A stretch of DNA of 42,024 nucleotides from positions 14,319 to 56,342 of the forward strand of contig DDTZ01000084.1 of the NCBI GenBank assembly GCA_002344565.1, written 5' to 3'. The position numbers were made by a program, and so were the translations under genes. This document shows positions 33,758 through 41,472 of this stretch, in pieces. How positions within the stretch are numbered: the stretch's first letter is position 1; every line of letters starts with the position of its first letter. The notes under the pieces were generated by a model, which was not told the origin of the DNA, searched no databases, and saw only the letters and a list, made by a program, of their open reading frames with translations. The stretch comes from Bdellovibrionaceae bacterium UBA2351 (GTDB lineage Bacteria; Bdellovibrionota; Bdellovibrionia; Bdellovibrionales; Bdellovibrionaceae).

Positions 33758-33783
33758 TAAGGTACCAGCTCCTAAAAGGTCCA
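33758..33783 (+). repeat. Left 26-bp inverted repeat of the miniature element
   Basis: Begins TAAGGTACCAGCTCCTAAAA and continues GGTCCA; exactly inverted at 33890-33915. Confidence 0.9.
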
Positions 33784-33889
33784 ACAAAAAGGTGCCAGGT
33801 AAAATATTCTCCACATAGAAGATCCGCTCGCCATCAAAGCATCATAAATTCGCTATGGCAGAAATATAGGAGTCAATTCTATTTTCGCA

Positions 33890-33915
33890 TGGACCTTTTA
33901 GGAGCTGGTACCTTA
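33890..33915 (-). repeat. Right 26-bp inverted repeat of the miniature element
   Basis: Exact inverse of 33758-33783. It ends 16 bases before the stop codon of the merR gene. Confidence 0.9.
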
Positions 33916-33931
33916 TGGGTGGCCATTTTTT

Positions 33932-34585
33932 TTAGTGGAGCTTGAAGAGTTGGCGGACGCGGCGGATTTGGTGGGCTATCTCTTCTAGGTCTTGATGGAA
34001 GTTTTCAATGCGGTTGAAAGCTTGCTTTAATTCCATTTCCTTTTTGTTTTCTTTGCGAACGAAGGACTTTAGGTTCTTCATTGCCGAGCGCGCACCCTCA
34101 ATCGAGAAACGATCGCGGTGTAGAAGCTTACGGATTAGGAATGCATTTTCTACGTCTTTTTTAGTGTACAAACGTTGATTGTTTCCCGCTTTTTTAGGCT
34201 TTAAAATATCGAATTCGCTTTCCCAGTAGCGCAAAACGTATTGTTTTACAGCTAGCATGTCAGCTACATCACCAATTTTAAATCCCATTTTATCAGGAAT
34301 ACTTTGAATCTCATTTAATAATTGATCATCACACAAGGCCGCAGGCAAAGACAACGGCTCAGATTCTGTCAGTGGCTTTTGAACTGTATCGATTGGTTCG
34401 TCCTCCACCGCTGGCGCCATGTTGAATTCAACAAATGCTTCCGGATTTTTCTTTTCAAAACGGAAAAAATCCATTTGTTCTTCATGCGAAAGAGTATTTA
34501 CAGGAACATCGGGCAACGCCCCTTGAGGGTTCGTCGCTGAAATCAAAGTTCCTTCTTTGTTATCATTCTCCGTCGTCATCATCAT
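33932..34585 (-). CDS. MerR family transcriptional regulator
   Basis: 217 residues. The MerR winged HTH is in the middle, about residues 100-165: FKIGDVADMLAVKQYVLRYWESEFDILKPKKAGNN is split by motif into KIGDVA (helix 1), YVLRYWE (helix 2) and RLYTKKDV (wing). An acidic N-terminal 95-residue extension precedes it and a coiled-coil dimer helix follows (NLKSFVRKENKKEMELKQ). It has no metal-binding cysteines near the C-terminus. A MerR gene after ihfA in the pheST cluster is widely conserved. Its ATGATGATG start overlaps the last 23 bases of ihfA. Confidence 0.9.
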   Translation of the reverse strand: MMMTTENDNKEGTLISATNPQGALPDVPVNTLSHEEQMDFFRFEKKNPEAFVEFNMAPAVEDEPIDTVQKPLTESEPLSLPAALCDDQLLNEIQSIPDKMGFKIGDVADMLAVKQYVLRYWESEFDILKPKKAGNNQRLYTKKDVENAFLIRKLLHRDRFSIEGARSAMKNLKSFVRKENKKEMELKQAFNRIENFHQDLEEIAHQIRRVRQLFKLH

Positions 34586-34910
34586 CTTTCAAGTTAGTGT
34601 AGTCTTCACCATTCAACATCGCTCTTAGAACTTGTGATGGTTTAAACGTTAATTTTTTACGGGCCGAAATCATAATCTGATCGCCCGTTTGAGGGTTACG
34701 TCCCACGCGCTCGTGCTTCTGAGTCACTACGAAATTGCCAAAACCAGAGATTTTAATTTTCTCGCCGGTGTGTAATTCGTTTTTAATAGTGTCAAACACC
34801 AGTTCCACTAGGTCGCTAGCTTCTTTTTTTGAAAATCCGATTTTATCGTACACTTTTTCAACGATATCGGCTTTCGTCATCGTTGATTTCCAAACGTTTT
34901 GTCCTGCCAT
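34563..34910 (-). CDS. ihfA: Integration host factor alpha subunit
   Basis: 115 residues from the ATG at 34910 (GGGG site 8 bases upstream); a shorter start at 34880 (MTKADIVEKV) would match the usual length better. The HU/IHF fold is complete: MTKADIVEKVYDKIGFSKKEA, ELVFDTIKNEL, the strand KISGFGNFVV, and the DNA arm RVGRNPQTGDQIMISARKKLTFKPSQ with the key Pro for bending. The order pheS-pheT-(x)-ihfA supports the alpha subunit. The C-terminal tail has five Asp in a row (DDDDDGE), absent from E. coli IhfA. The GAT codons of this tail contain the ATG start codons of merR in another frame. Confidence 0.9.
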   Translation of the reverse strand: MAGQNVWKSTMTKADIVEKVYDKIGFSKKEASDLVELVFDTIKNELHTGEKIKISGFGNFVVTQKHERVGRNPQTGDQIMISARKKLTFKPSQVLRAMLNGEDYTNLKDDDDDGE

Positions 34911-35010
34911 TTTAAACCCCAAGCATTTATGAAGACTTAATCAGTCTCAAATACTTATTAAACAAAATCAAGAGCTTAGAATCTTTCAACTCAGAATTTA
35001 CGCAAGAGGT

Positions 35011-35682
35011 CTATCGGCTCCCGTCCCTTGATTCAGGGGATACATTCAGAAATGCGCAAAAGTCGATCAAACTATTCAAATACGGCACTATCATTTCAGG
35101 GTTAGTATAGATTTCCTCAGGCAACCCAACATAAGACAAAACTCGTTTTTTCCTAATGCCCATGCCTGAAACATGAAGTTCTGGACCAATCGAAAGATGA
35201 TTAAACTTTTCTTTAAACAAACAACTTACCACTGGCTCTAGGCTGGGTTCCATTTTTTGTCTTTTAAACAACTCCAATGCACGCTCGTCACTGCTTCCAA
35301 ACAAATATTTTTTACCAGCTATGTCTTCGGTAAAATGCGGAGGCAAAATCAAAAATCGTCCACGCGTGTACTGCCCGCTCTCTGCATGTCCAACCAGAAC
35401 TTTGGATGCGGCATTAACCGTCGATTCAGAGTTCGCGCTCAAGTAGGTAGTTAAAACTGGGTACGATCCCCCCACCCCGGTTTGCCCGCCACCTCTGGCA
35501 ATACGAACTATCCGAAACTCGTACCCACGGTAATTGAAAATCGCGTCTCCGATAGGCTTTGAACAATGACCTTGAAAATATTCAACTAGTTTAGTTACAC
35601 GTTTTTTGCTTCTAGAATAAGAAACAAAAAACCACGTGGTCAAAATCGCAACTGCCGCAAAAAAAGGTAAAAATTCAAGCAT
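35011..35682 (-). CDS. Hypothetical membrane-anchored protein between pheT and ihfA
   Basis: 223 residues. One N-terminal membrane helix (LEFLPFFAAVAILTTWFFVSY) is followed by a basic SRSKKR, so the bulk probably lies in the cytoplasm. The body is a mixed alpha/beta domain with a Gly-rich loop (GGGQTGVGG) and no family I recognise. It is 16 bases after the pheT stop, with a weak, distant ribosome site, so it is probably translated at low level from the pheST transcript. It sits where most bacteria have ihfA directly. Confidence 0.72.
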   Translation of the reverse strand: MLEFLPFFAAVAILTTWFFVSYSRSKKRVTKLVEYFQGHCSKPIGDAIFNYRGYEFRIVRIARGGGQTGVGGSYPVLTTYLSANSESTVNAASKVLVGHAESGQYTRGRFLILPPHFTEDIAGKKYLFGSSDERALELFKRQKMEPSLEPVVSCLFKEKFNHLSIGPELHVSGMGIRKKRVLSYVGLPEEIYTNPEMIVPYLNSLIDFCAFLNVSPESRDGSR

Positions 35683-35698
35683 AATTTGCAGACACTCC

Positions 35699-38158
35699 CT
35701 AAGATCTAAGGGCTATACCAAATTCACTATCTAAAGATTTCAATATTTGTTCTTGAAACCCCTGAACCACCGTATCAGCTAATGCCGCGTTAGCATCCTG
35801 ATAGCGAATTCTTAAAGCGATACTTTTTTGACCTAAAGGCAATTTATCGCCTTCGTAAACGTCAAAAATTTCAAGGTCAAACAAGTTCACTCCCACTATC
35901 TTACGAACAGTTTTCAGGACATCGCCAACCGCCTGAGATTTTTTCATAACTAAGGCCAAGTCTCTGTCCACCACTGGGAAACGAGAGATGTCCTTGATAC
36001 GCGTTGGCCGCGCCGTTTGTGGCAAGAACGCCTCTAAATCAAGCTCGGCTATACACATCGGTTCGCGAATTTTTTCGTTTTCTAAAACAAGAGGGCTGAT
36101 CGACGAGATGAAACCACATTTTTTGCCTTCCACCACAAGAACCGCTGTTTGGTATGGATGGAAACAGGTTGGAACGTTAGTCAATTTATCGGCCTTTTGT
36201 TCCCACATGTAGGCTTTAATACCAAACGATTTAGCCAGAACTTGAATCGCTTCCTTGATATGGAAAATGATAGGCGCGCTACCCTCTCGGCTCCAGTTGG
36301 TATGATCTTCACCCCAGATAATTAACCCTAAGCTGTTTTTCTCAACAATGGCGGATTGAGCATTTTTGCAGAACGTTTTACCAATTTCAAACAGGGACCC
36401 TTGATTGTTACCGTATTTAATATTGTTGATCGCATTTTTTACTAAGCCCAACGATAATGACGAACGCATTACATTTAAATCCTCATTCAATGGATTTCGT
36501 AAAGCTACCCGGTCATTAGAGGCGCGTAGACCCAGCGAGTTTAGCTTATCAACTTCGCCAAAGAACGCGTCTTCGTCTTTTTTGCCCACAAATGAATAGT
36601 TAAACGCCTCATCAAATCCAACCCCATTAAGCACTTGAGTGATATGAGCCGTTTGAAGATATTTTGAATCATGCGGAATAGGTCGAGTCGCTAACGTAGG
36701 CATAGTTTCAGGGATTAAATCGTATCCTTGCAAGCGAGCGTACTCTTCCACTAAGTCCATCTCGTGCTCCATATCAAAACGGAACGTAGGCGGCGTGACT
36801 TTATAATTTCCTTCTTTAATTTTCTCTGTTTTGCAGCCCAAGCGAGTCATCCAGTTCTCAAAAACTGGCGCCGTCGCTTCATAGCCCATGCGATCAGATA
36901 TCGTCTCGATAGTGATAGCAATGGGTTCCCGACGAATTGGATTTGGGTATACATCGTAGAAATCCGTAGCAACGTCTCCACCCGCCACCTGATGAATCAA
37001 ATCAGCCGCACGTTTTAACGCAAACAATGTTAACTCAGGGTCGACGCCGCGAGAAAAGCGATAACCCGATTCTGTTTCCACACCCAAAGTGCGAGATGAT
37101 TTTCTCACCGAGTGCGAAATGAAGTAAGCGGATTCCAAGAAAATATTTTTCGTCGAATCTTTTACACCAGAATTTTTACCACCAATAAGGCCCGCTAAAC
37201 ACAGTGTTTCGTTTTTACCATTTTTGATAGAAAGCTCTTCACCTGTTAGTTTTAGCTCAGTTCCATCTAACGTAACAAATTTTGCGTCTTTTTGCGGATG
37301 ACCCACTATCAGTTTCTTATCTAAAATTTCGTCCGCATCAAAGGCATGCAGGGGCTGACCCAGTTCTTGGAGGATGTAATTTGTAATATCAACAACGTTA
37401 TTGATCGAATTGATACCAACAGATTCCAAACGTTTAACTAACCAATCAGGCGACGGCTTGACCGTAACGTTCGAAATAAACGCACCCGTATACCGAGGCG
37501 CAAGTGTAGAATCCTCAACAACTAACGAGATTTCCTTTTTAGTCGATTTATCTTTGTTAAAGTGAGTTTCATCAACTTTGATTTCTTTTAGTGGACGAGA
37601 AAGCAAGCACGCAAGTTCACGCGCCAAACCAAAGTGACTCAATACATCGGCGCGATTTGGTGTTACTTTGATTTCAAACACAACGTCATCATAGCCATAA
37701 TATTCAGCGAAATCTTTACCAACAGGGGCTGTTTCAGGAAGAATTAACAATCCGTCCACATCGCCAGGCAAACCTAATTCTTTTGTTGAACACAGCATTC
37801 CGTAGGATTCAACCGAACGGATCACTGATTTTTGAATCGCAAAGTTTCCAGGAAGAACGGCGCCAGGCAAGGCCACAACGATACGGTCACCTGCTTTATG
37901 ATTTTTTGCTCCGCAAACGATTTGGTGAACAACACCATTGCCTGTCGTTACTCGACATAAAGATAATTTATCTGCGTTTGGGTGCTTATCTTTTTCTAAG
38001 ATCAAACCAACGACAACATGTTCAAAGTTCTTTGCTTTGTTTTCAATGCCTTCAATTTCTAAACCCGCCTTAGTCAGAATTTCTGCTAGCGGTTCTGGTT
38101 TTTTAATATAGTCATCAATTGCGATTAGTTCATTCAGCCATTTAAGTGAAATTTTCAT
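35699..38158 (-). CDS. pheT: Phenylalanyl-tRNA synthetase beta subunit
   Basis: 819 residues, the usual length. Domains in order: the N-terminal tRNA-binding fold (about 40-150; NADKLSLCRV, QIVCGA), the B3/B4 editing region (about 210-380; RYTGAFISNV, ESAYFISHSVRK), the B5 region (about 405-475), the catalytic-like core (about 480-690) and the C-terminal ferredoxin-fold anticodon-binding domain (about 725-819; SRFPVVDRDLALVM). It pairs with PheS to charge tRNA-Phe. It lies 17 bases after pheS. Confidence 0.97.
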   Translation of the reverse strand: MKISLKWLNELIAIDDYIKKPEPLAEILTKAGLEIEGIENKAKNFEHVVVGLILEKDKHPNADKLSLCRVTTGNGVVHQIVCGAKNHKAGDRIVVALPGAVLPGNFAIQKSVIRSVESYGMLCSTKELGLPGDVDGLLILPETAPVGKDFAEYYGYDDVVFEIKVTPNRADVLSHFGLARELACLLSRPLKEIKVDETHFNKDKSTKKEISLVVEDSTLAPRYTGAFISNVTVKPSPDWLVKRLESVGINSINNVVDITNYILQELGQPLHAFDADEILDKKLIVGHPQKDAKFVTLDGTELKLTGEELSIKNGKNETLCLAGLIGGKNSGVKDSTKNIFLESAYFISHSVRKSSRTLGVETESGYRFSRGVDPELTLFALKRAADLIHQVAGGDVATDFYDVYPNPIRREPIAITIETISDRMGYEATAPVFENWMTRLGCKTEKIKEGNYKVTPPTFRFDMEHEMDLVEEYARLQGYDLIPETMPTLATRPIPHDSKYLQTAHITQVLNGVGFDEAFNYSFVGKKDEDAFFGEVDKLNSLGLRASNDRVALRNPLNEDLNVMRSSLSLGLVKNAINNIKYGNNQGSLFEIGKTFCKNAQSAIVEKNSLGLIIWGEDHTNWSREGSAPIIFHIKEAIQVLAKSFGIKAYMWEQKADKLTNVPTCFHPYQTAVLVVEGKKCGFISSISPLVLENEKIREPMCIAELDLEAFLPQTARPTRIKDISRFPVVDRDLALVMKKSQAVGDVLKTVRKIVGVNLFDLEIFDVYEGDKLPLGQKSIALRIRYQDANAALADTVVQGFQEQILKSLDSEFGIALRS

Positions 38159-38175
38159 ACGTACTCACATTACCT

Positions 38176-39198
38176 TTAGAATTGTTTTAAAAAGCTCAAG
38201 TTATTTTCAGGCAACAAACGAATATCAGGAATACCGTACTTGATAATCGCCATACGTTCGAGACCAAATCCAAAGGCAAAACCAGTCCACTCTGGGTATT
38301 TTACTTTCGCCGCTAACAACACTTTCGGATTCATTAAACCGGCACCGCCGATTTCGATCCAGCCCGTGCTTTTGCACAGACTGCAGCCCTTGCCTTTACA
38401 AATTGGGCATTGGCAATCGACTTCCGCCGACGGCTCAGTGAATGGGAAATAACTGGGACGGAAACGTGTTTTTAAATCAGAACCGAAGAATTCTTTTACG
38501 AAGTACGTGATCGTACCTTTTAAATCCGCCATAGAAATTTTGCGATCCACACACATCCCTTCGATTTGATGAAAGTTAGGTAAGTGAGAAATATCGCTAT
38601 CCACACGGAACACCGGTCCCGTTCCTATAATTCGTAACGGAAGAGATTCAGCCTCCAAGCTACGGATTTGGATTGGGCTGGTATGGGTTCTTAAAACATT
38701 TGTATCATCTACAAAGAAAGTGTCCTGCATATCGCGCGCAGGATGATTTTTAGGAAGGTTCAGGGCCTCGAAATTGTAATAATCACTCTCTATCGATGGA
38801 CCTAGGCGTAGCGAATACCCCACACGTGATAAAATTTGCACGACTTCATCGCGAACGCGATGAACCGGATGTGGACTGCCTCGTTGATGTTTTGGCGGCG
38901 GCATCGTTAGATCTAACGACTCTGTACGCATCTTTTCATCAAGCTCTTTCAGTTTAAGGTTTTCGAACAACTCGGTGTACTTGGCCTCTAGTTCCTGTTT
39001 CACAACGTTTATACGACGACCGAACTCTTTTTTATCGTCGACAGACAGCTTAGCCATCTCTTTCATGAGCTCGGTCAGAAGACCACTTTTGCCCATGTAA
39101 TTAACTTTGAATTGGTAAAGCTCCTCGCGGTTTTTAGCAGCCCCAAATTCATCAATTGCTTTTTTATGAATCCCGTCTAACTTTTCGTAAATAATCAT
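38176..39198 (-). CDS. pheS: Phenylalanyl-tRNA synthetase alpha subunit
   Basis: 340 residues from the ATG at 39198. The class II synthetase motif 2 is GPVFRVDSDISHLPNFHQIEG, in two parts, and motif 3 is GFAFGFGLERMAI. An N-terminal coiled coil (KLDGIHKKAIDEF onward) binds tRNA. A cysteine cluster (CQCPICKGKGCSLCKSTGW, about residues 256-274) is present, as in many bacterial PheS proteins, and probably binds zinc. A TTG at 39265-39267 preceded by GGGGG is in frame and would add 23 residues; the ATG lacks a clear ribosome site. First gene of the pheST-ihfA cluster. Confidence 0.95.
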   Translation of the reverse strand: MIIYEKLDGIHKKAIDEFGAAKNREELYQFKVNYMGKSGLLTELMKEMAKLSVDDKKEFGRRINVVKQELEAKYTELFENLKLKELDEKMRTESLDLTMPPPKHQRGSPHPVHRVRDEVVQILSRVGYSLRLGPSIESDYYNFEALNLPKNHPARDMQDTFFVDDTNVLRTHTSPIQIRSLEAESLPLRIIGTGPVFRVDSDISHLPNFHQIEGMCVDRKISMADLKGTITYFVKEFFGSDLKTRFRPSYFPFTEPSAEVDCQCPICKGKGCSLCKSTGWIEIGGAGLMNPKVLLAAKVKYPEWTGFAFGFGLERMAIIKYGIPDIRLLPENNLSFLKQF

Positions 39199-39294
39199 AT
39201 TTTCAAAATATGCCCGGCCCGGGTTTAGTCCGCAAGGTTTTTGAACTCCCGTTTGACTCAGAGCCAAAATCCCCCTATGTTAGATGCTTAAATT

Positions 39295-40122
39295 ATGGCG
39301 CATAAAAACAAATCCAACTACTCAGCCTACAAGGAACGTCAGGACAAAAAGGTCCACCCTGCGGCTGCCTCCAAAACAAACACAAATGCTCCTAAAAAAC
39401 TCATGGGGAAACACAAAAAACCGCAAGAGATTTTTTCGCTAGAGGAAGCCAACGACCGTCTCTACGATGTTTTTCGTAATCACGACTTCAACATGGTTTC
39501 CCATGAAGAGCGAAAGCAGTTTGCCCACTTTTACCAGTTATTGATGGAAAATCAAAAAGGCGAAAACTTCACCCGACTTTTGACCCTCAAAGACGTCGCG
39601 ATCAAACATTTTATCGATAGTCTTATTTTTCTAGAATTCTTTAAACCTCAATTTCCACTTTTAGATTTAGGAACTGGTCCAGGTTTCCCAGGCATCCCAT
39701 TGAAAATCATGTACCAGAACGAAAAAATCCTGCTTGGCGAAGGAGTTCAACGTCGCGTGAATTTCTTAAAAACGGTGCGCGAGGAAATGAAGTTAAAAAA
39801 TCTAGAAATCATTGGTCGTAACATCGATCCTGAATTTGTGTATCCCGTGAAGTCCGTCATCACCCGCGCCGTCGAGGACATTGGCAACACCATGAAAAAT
39901 ACGATCAACTGCTTGCTTGATGGTGGGCACTTGATTTTTATGAAGGGTCCAAACGCTGATCCTGAATTGAAATTAGCCGAGGCCTATAAAGAATGGTACG
40001 TTCTCGAAAATGATTTCAAATACTCGATTCCAAAGACTCCACACGAACGTCGTTTGATCGTGTACCGAAAAATCAAATCACCCCCGCTAGAAGATTTTGA
40101 GGATATGGACGATGATGAGTAA
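39295..40122 (+). CDS. rsmG: RsmG-like 16S rRNA methyltransferase with basic N-terminal extension
   Basis: 275 residues; E. coli RsmG has 207. Residues 1-45 are Lys/Asn-rich and look disordered (MAHKNKSNYSAYKERQDKK), with more Lys up to about 45. The methyltransferase part follows: the SAM-binding LLDLGTGPGFPGIPL near residue 125, then NFLKTVREEM and VITRAVEDIGNT with the catalytic region. The family methylates N7 of G527 in 16S rRNA. The C-terminal DFEDMDDDE tail is acidic. Its last bases overlap the start of the TrmH gene, so the two are co-translated. It diverges from pheS. Confidence 0.85.
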   Translation: MAHKNKSNYSAYKERQDKKVHPAAASKTNTNAPKKLMGKHKKPQEIFSLEEANDRLYDVFRNHDFNMVSHEERKQFAHFYQLLMENQKGENFTRLLTLKDVAIKHFIDSLIFLEFFKPQFPLLDLGTGPGFPGIPLKIMYQNEKILLGEGVQRRVNFLKTVREEMKLKNLEIIGRNIDPEFVYPVKSVITRAVEDIGNTMKNTINCLLDGGHLIFMKGPNADPELKLAEAYKEWYVLENDFKYSIPKTPHERRLIVYRKIKSPPLEDFEDMDDDE

Positions 40123-40909
40123 CGAAAGTCCGTTTTTTATTTCATCGCCCCAAAATGCCAAATACAAAATTTGGGAGTCTCTGCTGACGAACAAGGGTCG
40201 AAAAAAAGAAGGTCTTTTTCTGTTATCCGGCGAAAAAGTTTTAGCTGATTTCATCGACGAAGACGTTTCGTCTCGTTACCCCATTAAATCGGTTTTGGTG
40301 CCTAAAAACTTTTCGGCCGATAAATTGGCGGCACTGAAAACTAAATGGGGCCTAGAAAGTCCGAACTTGTATTTCACCTTAGATTCGTTGCTATTTAAAG
40401 AATTGGATACGGCCGGCACCGACTTCCCGCTGTTTGTTTGTGAACGCACCAAGGATAACAGCGTTGACCAACTAAAAACACCTAGTGGTTTGGAATTGGT
40501 TCTACCGTTGACTGACCCGGCGAATATGGGCGCTCTTTGCCGAACGGCTCTTTCCTTTGGTGTAAAAACAGTTATTCTAACACCAGGAGCCTGTGATCCA
40601 TTTCATCCCAAAGCACTTCGCGCCTCGAGCGGCGGAACTTTAAAACTTAATTTTATTTACCTGTCATCTAACGACTTCAAACCAAATCACGATGATTTTG
40701 GTTTAGATTTGGACGGCACTAACATTCATAATTTTGAATGGCCACAGAATTTAAGACTTTGGTTAGGCGAAGAAGGCCAAGGCTTAAAACACGCCTTCCT
40801 ACCTAAGAACAAAATTTATATCCCAATCAAAGGAATGGAATCATTGAATGCCACCGTCGCCGGCAGCATCGCGATTTTTTCCCACTCGGCTAGTCACCGA
40901 AAAGACTAA
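40112..40909 (+). CDS. TrmH/SpoU family RNA 2'-O-methyltransferase
   Basis: 265 residues from the ATG at 40112, with a GAGG site about 8 bases upstream; a second ATG follows directly. SPOUT motifs are clear: LTDPANMGALCRTALSFGV (motif 1, Asn), LWLGEEGQGL (motif 2) and SLNATVAGSIAIF (motif 3), the SAM-binding trefoil knot. The N-terminal 110 residues are a substrate-binding domain typical of 23S rRNA or tRNA enzymes (NAKYKIWESLL). The target is unknown. It overlaps the rsmG-like gene by 11 bases and the convergent peroxiredoxin gene by 4. Confidence 0.92.
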   Translation: MMSNESPFFISSPQNAKYKIWESLLTNKGRKKEGLFLLSGEKVLADFIDEDVSSRYPIKSVLVPKNFSADKLAALKTKWGLESPNLYFTLDSLLFKELDTAGTDFPLFVCERTKDNSVDQLKTPSGLELVLPLTDPANMGALCRTALSFGVKTVILTPGACDPFHPKALRASSGGTLKLNFIYLSSNDFKPNHDDFGLDLDGTNIHNFEWPQNLRLWLGEEGQGLKHAFLPKNKIYIPIKGMESLNATVAGSIAIFSHSASHRKD

Positions 40910-41463
40910 AGACCTTTAACAAAGTCTAAAACGTCGTGTGCATGACCATCCGGAGACACCTTACGCATTTCTTTGATTACCTTTAAATTTTCATCTAACA
41001 CAAACGTGCTACGCTCGATACCCAAGTATTTACGGCCATACATATTCTTCATTTTGATAACATCAAAAATTTTGCACAGTTTTTCGTTTTCATCTGACAG
41101 CAAATCTATTGAAAAACCATATTTGCAGATGAATTTATCATGCGATGTAGATGAGTCTTTGGAAACGCCCAGCACCACAGTATTCAATTTATCAAACTGA
41201 GTTTTCAATTTCGAAAACTGCTGACCTTCTAATGTACATCCAGGCGTATCGTCTTTAGGATAAAAATAAAGAACCGTTTTATGCCCTTTCAAATCTTTTT
41301 CTGTATAAACGTTGCCTGCAGAATTTAATACTGAAAACTGCCCAATGGTTTTACCTAGAAGCGTTTCTACAGATGCTTCAGACGCTTTCTTGGTCGCAGC
41401 CTTTTTAGAAACTGTTTTTTTTACGACTTTCTTTGTAACTTTTTTAGCTACTTTTTTTGCCAT
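40906..41463 (-). CDS. bcp: Bcp-type peroxiredoxin with histone-like N-terminal tail
   Basis: 185 residues; ordinary Bcp has about 155. Residues 1-28 are a Lys/Val/Ala repeat (AKKVAKKVTKKVVKK) like the C-terminal tail of bacterial histone H1-like proteins. The peroxiredoxin part has FYPKDDTPGCTLEG with peroxidatic Cys76. The usual Bcp resolving Cys five residues on is Gln here; Cys113 (KFICKYGF) or Cys130 (EKLCKIF) may replace it. It reduces peroxides with thioredoxin-type donors. The tail could hold it on DNA. It converges on the TrmH gene and the next gene upstream is proline-rich and cut by the window edge. Confidence 0.9.
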   Translation of the reverse strand: MAKKVAKKVTKKVVKKTVSKKAATKKASEASVETLLGKTIGQFSVLNSAGNVYTEKDLKGHKTVLYFYPKDDTPGCTLEGQQFSKLKTQFDKLNTVVLGVSKDSSTSHDKFICKYGFSIDLLSDENEKLCKIFDVIKMKNMYGRKYLGIERSTFVLDENLKVIKEMRKVSPDGHAHDVLDFVKGL

Positions 41464-41472
41464 ATTTTCCTT

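Larger units (their letters stand above)
33758..33915. mobile_element. 158-bp miniature element with 26-bp perfect terminal inverted repeats
   Basis: The ends at 33758-33783 and 33890-33915 are perfect inverse copies that begin TAAGGTACCAGCTCCTAAAA. Their first 20 bases after the T match the ends of the RAYT unit at 5588-6386 exactly. The interior of about 106 bp holds no gene. It is therefore a likely non-autonomous relative moved by the RAYT (REPIN or MITE type). It lies between the carbonic anhydrase start and the merR stop. Confidence 0.75.
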
